Source of the DNA: Histomonas meleagridis | Taxonomy: Eukaryota; Parabasalia; Tritrichomonadida; Dientamoebidae | Length of the DNA: 64,000 bases | Reading direction: 5' to 3' | NCBI GenBank assembly: GCA_020186115.1 | Contig: WSYJ01000149.1 | Location: forward strand, 682,001 to 746,000 | Shown here: in pieces, positions 17,355 to 25,968 of the stretch | Position numbering within the stretch: the first letter of the stretch is position 1 | How the letters are laid out: each line of letters opens with the position of its first letter | Made by a program: the position numbers and the translations under genes | The notes under the pieces: model-generated | What the model was told of the DNA's origin: nothing | Databases searched by the model: none | Seen by the model: only the letters and a program-made list of their open reading frames with translations

Positions 17355-18794
17355 ATGAAGGTTTTCCAAAAATATGGAGCTGTTCCATTTTCAGTTGGAG
17401 AAATCCGAACTAAAACAGAAATCGAAGAGTCTACCGTCTGGCAGAAGCTCAAAGAAAACGAAATTTTTCAATTTAATTCTGCAATAAATCAAATTAAATT
17501 TTCGCCTGTTGCTCCATATTCAATTGTAGCCCTTTCTGGCTTATCTGGTCCTTGGATTGATGGAAGGACACATCAACATAAATTCTCATTTGCAAAAACA
17601 AAAACACCATTTACTTCAGTCGCATTTCGAAAAGATGGGATTTTAATTGCATTAGGAAGAGAGGATGGGACAGTTGATATATACCCAACGGAAGACCATC
17701 AAACTCTTCTAAAAAGATTCAAATTAAATTCTGGTGTTGTCTTTTCTCTATCATTTTCACCATTTGCTAATGAAATTATTGCAGGAACAGGAAATGGTCA
17801 AGTTCATATCATTGATATTTCTCAAAGGAAAGAAATTGAAGTTATCCAAGCCCACAATGATGCTGTTTCGGGTGTGGTTCCACTTGAATCAGGAAACATT
17901 TGGGTAACATCTTCACACGATGGTGCCATAAAGATATGGGACTTCTCAAAGAAAGAATGCCTATCTGAAATTGTCGATCCAAATTATCCAATTACTCATA
18001 TCACACTTTGTGGAAACCGAGCTTTTGCTTCTTCAGGCGAATGTGTTATTGTAGTTGATATTAAAGCAAAAGCTACATTAGTTTCAAAATTTGTTGCACA
18101 TACCAGACCAATTGTTGGAATGACAATTGTTCGCTCCAACCTTGTTACAGCATCAGGAGACAGAACAATCAAAGTTTTTGATCCATCTTCGTTTTCTCTT
18201 CTTTTCCAAATGAAACTCCATAGCGACATAACCGCCTTCGATGCCAAAAGTGACGCTTCAGCGGTTGCTATCGGTTTATCAGGGGGGGTCGTTCAACTTA
18301 AGTTTGCAAAAGATGAAGAAATTGTGGAAGAAAAGAATCCAGAGCTTTCAATGCCAGCAAATTTCAGAGTTTTAAATCAATACGAACCAAGGAATGATGC
18401 GCCATACAATCGTGAATTAAAAAGATTTAATGAAGAAGTTGCATTAGACTCTGTTCTAGAAATTGGCGATACCTCAATCATTATTGGTATGCTTGATGAA
18501 CTTGACAGACTTGGAAGATTAGATCAAGCAATTTCGAATCGAGATCCTGGACGACTTATGCCTTTGTTAAAGTTCCTTACCGAAAACGTAACCAATCCTG
18601 CGTGGTCGCAAATTATCTTAAAGACAGTTGCATCTGTTGAAAAAATTTACAGATTGGTAATTAGCGATAATCCAAGAGTTGGGTCATTGTTTGATAAACT
18701 CGTCAATACTATAAGAAATGAGTTAGAAGTTCAGAAACGTGCTTCTAGACTGGTCGGGAAAATTGATGTTCTTCTTAGTAATAAACTTGAATAA
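17355..18794 (+). CDS. UTP15: U3 snoRNP protein UTP15
   Basis: 479 residues with seven WD40-type blades at about 45-310 (for example KIWDFSKKEC, TASGDRTIKVFD) and a UTP15 C-terminal helical domain at 375-479. That domain includes ELDRLGRLDQAISNRDPGRL, close to the family's 'ALxxRDP' block, and LLKFL. Utp15 is a component of the t-UTP/UTP-A subcomplex of the small-subunit processome and acts in 18S pre-rRNA processing in the nucleolus. The start at 17355 is supported by an Inr motif a few bases upstream. The N-terminus begins directly with the family's start (YGAVPFS). Length is slightly below the ~510 residues of yeast and human Utp15. Confidence 0.92.
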   Translation: MKVFQKYGAVPFSVGEIRTKTEIEESTVWQKLKENEIFQFNSAINQIKFSPVAPYSIVALSGLSGPWIDGRTHQHKFSFAKTKTPFTSVAFRKDGILIALGREDGTVDIYPTEDHQTLLKRFKLNSGVVFSLSFSPFANEIIAGTGNGQVHIIDISQRKEIEVIQAHNDAVSGVVPLESGNIWVTSSHDGAIKIWDFSKKECLSEIVDPNYPITHITLCGNRAFASSGECVIVVDIKAKATLVSKFVAHTRPIVGMTIVRSNLVTASGDRTIKVFDPSSFSLLFQMKLHSDITAFDAKSDASAVAIGLSGGVVQLKFAKDEEIVEEKNPELSMPANFRVLNQYEPRNDAPYNRELKRFNEEVALDSVLEIGDTSIIIGMLDELDRLGRLDQAISNRDPGRLMPLLKFLTENVTNPAWSQIILKTVASVEKIYRLVISDNPRVGSLFDKLVNTIRNELEVQKRASRLVGKIDVLLSNKLE

Positions 18795-19147
18795 ATTATA
18801 AAAATATCATCACTTTGCATATGAATTCATTAAGAAATTTAAGTTGTTTCTCTTATTGCATAATTTATGTTATTTGTTTTATATGTTTTGGTCTCCATCT
18901 AATTTTAGATGAGGTACTTAACTATAAACTATTATTTGAATGATTATTTATTCGCCAGAAATTGATATCAATAATGATTATTTAAATAAATAAAAATTGA
19001 GAAATGAATAAATAATTATTAATTTGAAACGATATACATGATGAAGACAAAACGAAAATGTAATTTTGATGAAATGCTTACAAAATTATTCATAAAACAA
19101 TTAAATATTAATTTCTTTATTTTTGACAATTTTAAATTGAAATTTTT
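18795..19147. other. Convergent intergenic spacer
   Basis: AT-rich spacer between the 3' ends of UTP15 and the small GTPase gene. ATTTAATTATTTA-like tracts occur; there is no gene or stable hairpin that I can support. Confidence 0.4.
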
Positions 19148-19735
19148 TCATTGAATAAAACACTTATCCTTTTCTTCTTTAGTTTCGCTTGTATTACCGG
19201 GGGTTTTATTCTTTGTTACAGTTTTAACTTGGAAATATTTTTCTGTGATCGATTTGAATAATTGATCAATTCCATTACCGTTTAAAGCAGATGTTTCTAT
19301 AAACGAACCTCCAAATTCTTCTTTAAGTTCTTGCACAACTTCATCACTAAGTTTACTTTTTTCTGTATTTTTAATATCTGATTTGTTAATAACACACATA
19401 ACCGCATTATTACGAGATTCTTGTACAACAGGAAGCCATGTTGATTTTACACAAGAAACAGAATCTTCAACATCATAAGAAGAAACAAAGATTACTGCAT
19501 TTGAATTTTGAACGCATGGTATCGATATCATTTTTGCATCTTCAGATCCAGAGATATCCCAAATTTGAAGTTCAACTGTTTGTTTATTTGGTAAACGAAT
19601 TGAAACTTTTGATTCTGTTGGGATTGGAGAAGTGAATGTATAATTAGAAAAAGATCCACTGACATATCTTCCAATGATTGATGTTTTGCCTGTATATCTA
19701 GCTCCTATAACAGCAATTTGGAAAGAATGCTTCAT
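19148..19735 (-). CDS. Ras/Rab-superfamily small GTPase
   Basis: 195 residues from the ATG at 19735. G1 is GARYTGKTS (11-19), G3 is WDISGSE (59-65, canonical WDTAGQE, with Gln replaced by Ser), G4 is NKSD (117-120) and G5 is ETSALNG. The C-terminus CFIQ is a CAAX-like prenylation site, rather than the double-Cys tail of most Rabs, so the protein is closer to a Ras/Rho-type membrane switch. The altered switch-II residue after DxxG would affect GTP hydrolysis and makes the subfamily hard to call. Two AACGTT motifs lie 30-50 nt upstream (19766-19771 and 19780-19785). Codon 1 was chosen because the two preceding in-frame codons begin with TTG. Confidence 0.85.
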   Translation of the reverse strand: MKHSFQIAVIGARYTGKTSIIGRYVSGSFSNYTFTSPIPTESKVSIRLPNKQTVELQIWDISGSEDAKMISIPCVQNSNAVIFVSSYDVEDSVSCVKSTWLPVVQESRNNAVMCVINKSDIKNTEKSKLSDEVVQELKEEFGGSFIETSALNGNGIDQLFKSITEKYFQVKTVTKNKTPGNTSETKEEKDKCFIQ

Positions 19736-19765
19736 TTCCAATGTGTATCTCCTCTATCGGTTATG

Positions 19766-19785
19766 AACGTTTACTATTAAACGTT
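19766..19785 (-). promoter_or_regulatory. Paired AACGTT elements
   Basis: Two AACGTT palindromes spaced 14 bp apart upstream of the small GTPase gene. AACG(G/T)T sequences recur close to many starts in this window and resemble Myb recognition elements. Confidence 0.4.
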
Positions 19786-19922
19786 CGCCATCATTTTTCA
19801 TATTTAAAAAAAAAAGCGAAATTTACTTATTCATTAGCAATTTTTCTTGAAAATAATTAAAGAACAAAATTAATAACATATTCAGTTTATATAAAATACA
19901 TAAAAACAAAACAAACATATAA

Positions 19923-22900
19923 CTACAAAGGAGGATGTGCTTCTTGGATATATTGCAAACACGCCAATATTACCCACACAACTAAAATTCCATTTGGATA
20001 AGGCACGACATAAACACCTAAAGCGAAATCTGTAGATGGTGATTCAGTTTTCCAAACTTCCTGAAGCGATACTTCATTAATTACGTCATCAATAGTTGTA
20101 AAAGTCATACAAAATGGGCCTCCATTCATTCTATATGATGTATATTGTGATGCCAAATTATCAATAATTGTTTGATAATTAGTATTTGGATCATTTAAAG
20201 CAGCTCTTTCACAAGTTTCCAATGCGCTTCTTAACTTTTCTGCAAATTGAGGATTCCAACTTGTTCTTTGATGTTCTCTCCATCTTTCAACAGCACTTTT
20301 AATTGCATTATCAAGTTCTCTTTCAGTTCTTCTAGCTAAAGAGTCATCGGTTTGTTTATACTCTAAATGATCTTCTTGAGGAGAATCTAAAGGAGGCATT
20401 TTAAAATCTGATGAAAAGAATGGATACCATAACTTATTATTATGAATATTCCAATCAACCTTATATGGTTCTACGTCACTTTGTATATTAGCCCAAACAT
20501 TTTCTTCGTTAAATATTATACCGATATTATAAAATGAACAAAATCTATCTTTTGAATTCCAACAACGTCCCATTATAGGATCCCATAAAGTAATTCTACC
20601 TGATTCTTTTGTTATAACAAAAGCATGTTTTCCATTAATTAAATCATAACCTAAAGCAACATAAGAATCCAAACCGATGCTTTTGAATGTATTACATAAA
20701 AGTAACGCGTGTTCTTCTTCGTCGCCAGCGTTCAACGATAAAAACTGCCCTGATGTAAACCACACATCATTAATTGTGTTGAAAACCTCCGCGTCAGAAG
20801 CATTTGGAATCATCGAAACGAATCTTAATAATTGTAAAGGAGTATTAAATCCATCAGGAGGGTTTTGTTTCCTTACCATCCTACAAGCTATAATAGGTTT
20901 AGCATTTTTTGGATAAGCCATCAAAATAATTCTTCTTTTCTTCTTAAATTTCATTTCATTCATCTTAATCAACCAATTTTTAGCCCTAAGTATCACAGCC
21001 TCATTTTCGCCACTTCCTAAATCCCCCACAAAATCTGGAATAATTATTGGTGGATCTAATGTCAAATATAATGACATTCTAAACGGATCTTCAGGCTTAG
21101 AATATCCTAATTGGAAACAAGGCTCATTAATTGACACAATTCCATCGATAATACCAGTTGCCCAAATACTACTAATTGGTATTACTAAAGACCCTAAGAA
21201 ACGTGGCTCAATTAGTTCATGTTTCATTTGTTCTTCTCTATCATCTGATATAACTTGGAATGAAATTTCGTCGAATAAGTCTATTCTTAAATTTAGCTTT
21301 GCTACATCTTCAAGATTTGGCACTTGATCTTGATCATTTGATATTGGGAATTCGAAGCTTTGGTTCCATTCTGCATTTTTCCCTTGTACGACTCTCGTTT
21401 TTTTACTTTGTTTTAAGTATGTAACTTTACAATATATATTTGTATTTGAATCTTTTGTTGAAGAATATATTAATGAAGAAACAGTACCAGGTCCAGTACC
21501 TAATTTTGTTCTTTCTGGAATATTCATTGCTCGAACTATTCTAATCACTAATTTCGAATAAGCCTCGATTTTAGTTGAAGTAGTTCTTTGTATTCGAATT
21601 GGTTTTAATGGTCGATACATACCTATAATGTTCTTAAAGAATGTAAACACTGCTGGTACAGTTGGCATTGGTGCTTCACGTACTACGTCACTTAATTGTA
21701 CATTCGTTGATACAGTAGTACTTTGTACAAGTTCATTTTCTTTTAATTTCTCGATGAAATCTTTTGGTTTCTCTTTCTTCTTTTGCATTTGTTTCTCATC
21801 CATTTCTTGGAGTTTTTTAATACGATTTTGTAATTGCATTCCAACTGTTGTCGGTACTAAAGATTCAAATGTCGTTGCATTAATCTGTGAATCTAATCGA
21901 AACTTCCCGACAACTCTTTCAGCATTTCTTTGTGCTAATATCGATGTTGTCATTGCAGTTGTATAAGGATCATTTGGGTCATGACTATCGATATATTTAA
22001 GTAAATATGGTACTGACATAAATGATGAAGGGTCTGCTGCTAATCTTCTTTTAGTCTTTTGGACTTGTACATCAGGACATCTTAAGAATAATTCCGTGTT
22101 AGGATCAGGCTCGATGAAACATCTTGCGTTAATAGTGCCCATTATAAGTTGACCTTCATCATTTGTAAAATCGGAAGTAAATTCAAATGAATTAAATTCC
22201 GGATTTGTACCTATAGTTATTGGTAATACAATTGTCGATATATAACGTGGACGCTTAATATAACCAGTTTCCCATAATTGTAATGATATCTTTTGTGGTA
22301 TTACTGTTGTTTTAAATTGTGTTCCTGCTTTAAAGTCACAACGGAATGTTGAGTCTAATGGATATTCATTAGTTTTTGTTGTCTCATCATTGTTAATGAA
22401 TATTTTGATATATATCTTCGCTTCTGTTATCGTTTGTCTTCTTTCTTGTTCTTCTTTAGTACATTCTTCGAATGGTGTAACTTCGGCATTATTTGATAGA
22501 ATTGGTTTCCATTGTGAATCGCCTGGCATTCGTAATCCTAATTCGACATGTCGATCATGAAGTTGTTTCATGACTTCATCTGAATTAAGTTTTTTCCCTT
22601 CGAATTCAGCTAGTTTCATTTCTTCTTGTGTCCTTCGTTTTAAGTCTTCTTCAAATGCTTTTTCTTCGAGTTGTTTCTCTTCTTCCGAATATTTCCGACT
22701 TTGCCATTTTAATGATAACGATGTCGATGTAAACGAATTGTTCGTTCGTATCTTTTTTAGCTCTTGCCACGCTTGGATTAATGACTCGCGAATCATGCGT
22801 GAGTTATGCTCTTCCATGTCGCGCATTTCGCGTGCTTCTTTGAGTTGTTTGTAATATTCGTATTGTTTCTCGGTGTTCTCTTCGGTGTTGAGCGCTTTTC

Positions 22901-23873
22901 GAATTGCTTGAATTCGATCTTTGTAATAATGTACTCGTGATAACTCTTGGTCTTTGACATAAGCTGTGTATAGCTGTCGGATTTTCATTGAGAGAATGTC
23001 TTCAGAGGACGATAGAGGATGAACAAAGAATTGAACATTTGTCACTTCGATCTTAAATGAACGCGTGATATCGACGTCTTCTATCCCCCAGACACTAGCA
23101 GGAGCATAATTTATGTCTTCATACCCACGATGTGTAATGGGCTCTAATGGAAATGGTGGTGGGATTTGCGTTAATGGTGGCGTATCAACTTTCATCCCAT
23201 AGTCGGCCCCAAAATAAAATTCTCGACGAGGATCATCCCATAAAAGTCGATATTCTAATCGACGAACATTTTCTGGTTTGCATAATGGTAAATCTGGGAC
23301 CCATAAACCATCCTCAGCAATGTCAGAACCTGATACAAGTGGAACATCATCGTTTTGTAATGGATATGCAACATTTGCTTGAGATAAAAGTGGCTGATCT
23401 GGTTCATTAGTTGTGGTTTTACGATTAATTATAACAAATGGTTGATCAAGAATAGGTTGTGGTTCAATAAATTTGGGTTCATCTTCAAGCTCTAGTTGAG
23501 ATATTTCTTCATCAAGATCATTGGATGATTCACTTTTGTTGGATTCTTGTTCTGCAGCTACATTTTTGGTTAATGGTGATTGTAGTTGTGACATTTGACG
23601 GCGGAATAAATCTTTAAGTCGATTGACAGTTTCTGCATTCATTGTTGTAGATTCATTTTGTGGTTGAGATGGTTGTGGACGACTTTCATTGATATCTTGC
23701 GTTGAACGAAATGATTCATCAAGTGAAATTGTGTTTGGCATAAATGGCACAGATACTGGAGTTCTTTGAGGTTGTGCTAATTCTCTTAGGAATGTTGGCC
23801 CTTCATTGATTTGCTGTCTGACACGAGCTAAAAGTTCATTTGATCTTGCAAGCACCTCGTTAGAATCAGCCAT
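19923..23873 (-). CDS. CC2D2A-like ciliary transition-zone protein
   Basis: 1316 residues from the ATG at 23873. Order: a disordered N-terminus, a conserved segment with EDGLWVPDLPLC and EYRLLWDDPRREFYFG, a charged coiled coil (about 330-480), a C2-type region (about 775-920; SKLVIRIVRAMNIPE), and a C-terminal transglutaminase-like domain with QFLSLNAGDEEEHALLLC and WDPIMGRCW. This is the architecture of CC2D2A, a transition-zone (MKS module) protein at the ciliary base; human CC2D2A is about 1600 residues. As in other CC2D2A proteins the position of the transglutaminase Cys is replaced (GDEEEHA), so the domain should be non-catalytic. It fits a flagellated protist. Transcribed toward the small GTPase gene. 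Confidence 0.85.
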   Translation of the reverse strand: MADSNEVLARSNELLARVRQQINEGPTFLRELAQPQRTPVSVPFMPNTISLDESFRSTQDINESRPQPSQPQNESTTMNAETVNRLKDLFRRQMSQLQSPLTKNVAAEQESNKSESSNDLDEEISQLELEDEPKFIEPQPILDQPFVIINRKTTTNEPDQPLLSQANVAYPLQNDDVPLVSGSDIAEDGLWVPDLPLCKPENVRRLEYRLLWDDPRREFYFGADYGMKVDTPPLTQIPPPFPLEPITHRGYEDINYAPASVWGIEDVDITRSFKIEVTNVQFFVHPLSSSEDILSMKIRQLYTAYVKDQELSRVHYYKDRIQAIRKALNTEENTEKQYEYYKQLKEAREMRDMEEHNSRMIRESLIQAWQELKKIRTNNSFTSTSLSLKWQSRKYSEEEKQLEEKAFEEDLKRRTQEEMKLAEFEGKKLNSDEVMKQLHDRHVELGLRMPGDSQWKPILSNNAEVTPFEECTKEEQERRQTITEAKIYIKIFINNDETTKTNEYPLDSTFRCDFKAGTQFKTTVIPQKISLQLWETGYIKRPRYISTIVLPITIGTNPEFNSFEFTSDFTNDEGQLIMGTINARCFIEPDPNTELFLRCPDVQVQKTKRRLAADPSSFMSVPYLLKYIDSHDPNDPYTTAMTTSILAQRNAERVVGKFRLDSQINATTFESLVPTTVGMQLQNRIKKLQEMDEKQMQKKKEKPKDFIEKLKENELVQSTTVSTNVQLSDVVREAPMPTVPAVFTFFKNIIGMYRPLKPIRIQRTTSTKIEAYSKLVIRIVRAMNIPERTKLGTGPGTVSSLIYSSTKDSNTNIYCKVTYLKQSKKTRVVQGKNAEWNQSFEFPISNDQDQVPNLEDVAKLNLRIDLFDEISFQVISDDREEQMKHELIEPRFLGSLVIPISSIWATGIIDGIVSINEPCFQLGYSKPEDPFRMSLYLTLDPPIIIPDFVGDLGSGENEAVILRAKNWLIKMNEMKFKKKRRIILMAYPKNAKPIIACRMVRKQNPPDGFNTPLQLLRFVSMIPNASDAEVFNTINDVWFTSGQFLSLNAGDEEEHALLLCNTFKSIGLDSYVALGYDLINGKHAFVITKESGRITLWDPIMGRCWNSKDRFCSFYNIGIIFNEENVWANIQSDVEPYKVDWNIHNNKLWYPFFSSDFKMPPLDSPQEDHLEYKQTDDSLARRTERELDNAIKSAVERWREHQRTSWNPQFAEKLRSALETCERAALNDPNTNYQTIIDNLASQYTSYRMNGGPFCMTFTTIDDVINEVSLQEVWKTESPSTDFALGVYVVPYPNGILVVWVILACLQYIQEAHPPL

Positions 23874-24039
23874 CAAAATTAAAACGTATTTTCGAGTACG
23901 TTTAAATTAACACTTTTCAATACTTTACTCAGAATTTGATTTCACTTCTTTTCTCAACGAAGAAACGAAATTAAAAATAAGAAAATATTGTTTATTCTTT
24001 GAAAAAGAATTTCAAACAACCAACAGCCTATTGTCATCA

Positions 24040-25740
24040 TTATTCTTTATCAACATTTGAATTTTCACTGCCATCATTTTTATCATTTTTTGGAATTTCT
24101 TCAAGACTTTTAATGCTTATAATGTCTTCATAACTTTGCAGACTTCCGACATCTTCATCACCCCGAAGACTTCCAATATCTTCATCACCTTGAAGGCTTC
24201 CCATATCTTCATTGCATTGTAGACTTCCCATATCTTCATTGCATTGTAGACTTCCCATATCTTCATTGCATTGTAGACTTCCCATATCTTCATTGCATTG
24301 TAGACTTCCAACATCTTCAAGACTTTGAAGACTTTCATTATCTTCATTGCCTTGAAGACTTCCAACATCCTCAATACTTTTAATGCTTGCAATTTCTTCG
24401 AAACTTTGAAGACTTCCAATATCTTCGTTACATTGAAGACTTCCAACATCTTCATTGTTTTCATTGTTTCTGAAGCTTCTGATGTTTCCATTTATTTCAA
24501 ATGCTTCAATGTTTTTGCTGTTTACATTGTTTTTGATGCTTATATTATTTTTGTTTGTATCTTCGTTGTTAGTGTTTGTATTCTTTTGCATTGCTTCGAT
24601 TTGTTGAAGTATTTTATAAGTCATGTTCATATTTTCTTGTAATTTTTCTTCTGTTCTTTGTTTAAATTCCTCCAATTCGAATGTAATGTTTTGTTGCACC
24701 AATCGTATATCTTCAAGTTGAACTTGGAAATCAAGAAATTGTCGATCTACACGATCATAAAGAGATTTATAATTTGATTTTTCTACTTTTAATTCATCGA
24801 TTTCTTTTTGCATCTTATTAATTAACTTCGTAAAGTGTTTATGTTGCGATTTGATTTCTTCATTAATTTTTGCAATTTCATTTTCATTGTTATTGTTTGC
24901 TTGATTATGTGGTTCAAATGGAGCTTTCGGTAGTTGAAATGCATTCACTTTTGGCGTAAAGCTGTTAAATGGAGTCGTAGGTGAGTTAATTGATGCCCTT
25001 CGTTGTGATAATAATGGATTTCCGCCAAGTTGAAATGGTGGTAGTCCCATTGGTAAGCCACTAATAGGTGCAGCTGGTTTGGGTTTAGGTTTAGGTGCTG
25101 GTTCTTCTTCTTTAGCTTTTGGCGTTTCTGTTAATCCTTCATATTCAATGTTGAAATTTTTTGCAATTTTCTCAAGCTCATTGGTTGATATAATGAATTC
25201 TGCTTTGAAAATAGAGTTCTCATACTCTTTAATGATGTCATATGACTTATCATCTGGATATAATACACCAAAATTATTGGAAAGATTAACAATGTCCGAT
25301 TGAAGCTTCGAAATAAGTCCGGCTGGTGCCATGGATTTATCTGATAAACGAGTTAAGTCTTTTGTGATTTGGCTAAGTATTTCTTCATTTTCCTTATTGA
25401 TAGAATTGTGTAATGACTTAAGTTTTACAACGAAAACAAAGCGCCCATCAGGAGCTCTTTGAAGAAAGTCATATTTTGTATAGTCAAGTTCATTTTCATA
25501 CTTAGATTTGATTTGATGAAGAATTTTTGAAATATCTGTGATAAAAGAGCTAACAGCCTTACGCTTTTCCTGAAATTTCAATGATGTCAATATGCTTTTT
25601 CCAATAACTTCTGTTTTTGATTTTATCTCTTTGACATTTTCAGATATGGAAGGATCTGTTTCTTGCAACTTCAGCAACGAATCGGACAACATTTGGAATG
25701 TCTCTCGGAATTCGACGCACATTTGCATTTCTTGAGTCAT
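24040..25740 (-). CDS. Coiled-coil protein with acidic 9-residue tandem repeats
   Basis: 566 residues from the ATG at 25740. An all-helical N-terminal region (1-200) is followed by a Lys/Pro linker (PAPKPKPKPAAP), a Pro/Ser/Asn-rich part, a coiled coil (about 285-385), and Asn-rich sequence. A C-terminal block of repeats has the pattern xNEDMGSLQ, four of them nearly identical. I do not recognise the family. The central linker followed by a coiled coil is reminiscent of central-channel nucleoporins, but there are no FG repeats, so that call is not supported. AACCGTT and AACGTT motifs lie 35-50 nt upstream. The repeat block is encoded by a 27-bp minisatellite (24125-24455). Confidence 0.7.
   Translation of the reverse strand: MTQEMQMCVEFRETFQMLSDSLLKLQETDPSISENVKEIKSKTEVIGKSILTSLKFQEKRKAVSSFITDISKILHQIKSKYENELDYTKYDFLQRAPDGRFVFVVKLKSLHNSINKENEEILSQITKDLTRLSDKSMAPAGLISKLQSDIVNLSNNFGVLYPDDKSYDIIKEYENSIFKAEFIISTNELEKIAKNFNIEYEGLTETPKAKEEEPAPKPKPKPAAPISGLPMGLPPFQLGGNPLLSQRRASINSPTTPFNSFTPKVNAFQLPKAPFEPHNQANNNNENEIAKINEEIKSQHKHFTKLINKMQKEIDELKVEKSNYKSLYDRVDRQFLDFQVQLEDIRLVQQNITFELEEFKQRTEEKLQENMNMTYKILQQIEAMQKNTNTNNEDTNKNNISIKNNVNSKNIEAFEINGNIRSFRNNENNEDVGSLQCNEDIGSLQSFEEIASIKSIEDVGSLQGNEDNESLQSLEDVGSLQCNEDMGSLQCNEDMGSLQCNEDMGSLQCNEDMGSLQGDEDIGSLRGDEDVGSLQSYEDIISIKSLEEIPKNDKNDGSENSNVDKE
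24125..24455 (-). repeat. 27-bp coding minisatellite
   Basis: Copies of a 27-nt unit encoding C/G-N/D-E-D-M/V/I-G-S-L-Q. The central copies (about 24190-24310) are identical or nearly so; outer copies have diverged. All length changes keep the frame. Likely variable between strains by slippage or unequal exchange. Confidence 0.85.
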
Positions 25741-25787
25741 TTGGTCTCCAATCTTCAAAATTTTTTGCCGCCAAACCGTTCCATTTC

Positions 25788-25793
25788 AACGTT
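25788..25793 (-). promoter_or_regulatory. AACGTT element upstream of the coiled-coil gene
   Basis: AACGTT with a second site AACCGTT (25774-25780, i.e. AACGGTT on the coding strand) 35-50 nt before the start at 25740. Same motif class as at other starts in this window. Confidence 0.4.
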
Positions 25794-25968
25794 TTTTAAC
25801 TATTGAAAATTTACTTTTTAATGATTTTATTTTATATCGATACAAAAAACGAACGTCGTCAAATTATTTTTAACAATGAATAATATCTTATCAAAAGGAT
25901 TCGTGTTAATATAATTGATCAATTATAAAATTTCTTATGAATAAAATATGTATTTAATAATCTTTTTT

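Noticed and set aside
24040-25740. Nup54/Nup62-type nucleoporin call
   Set aside because: Coiled coil and Pro linker alone are not enough; FG repeats are absent.
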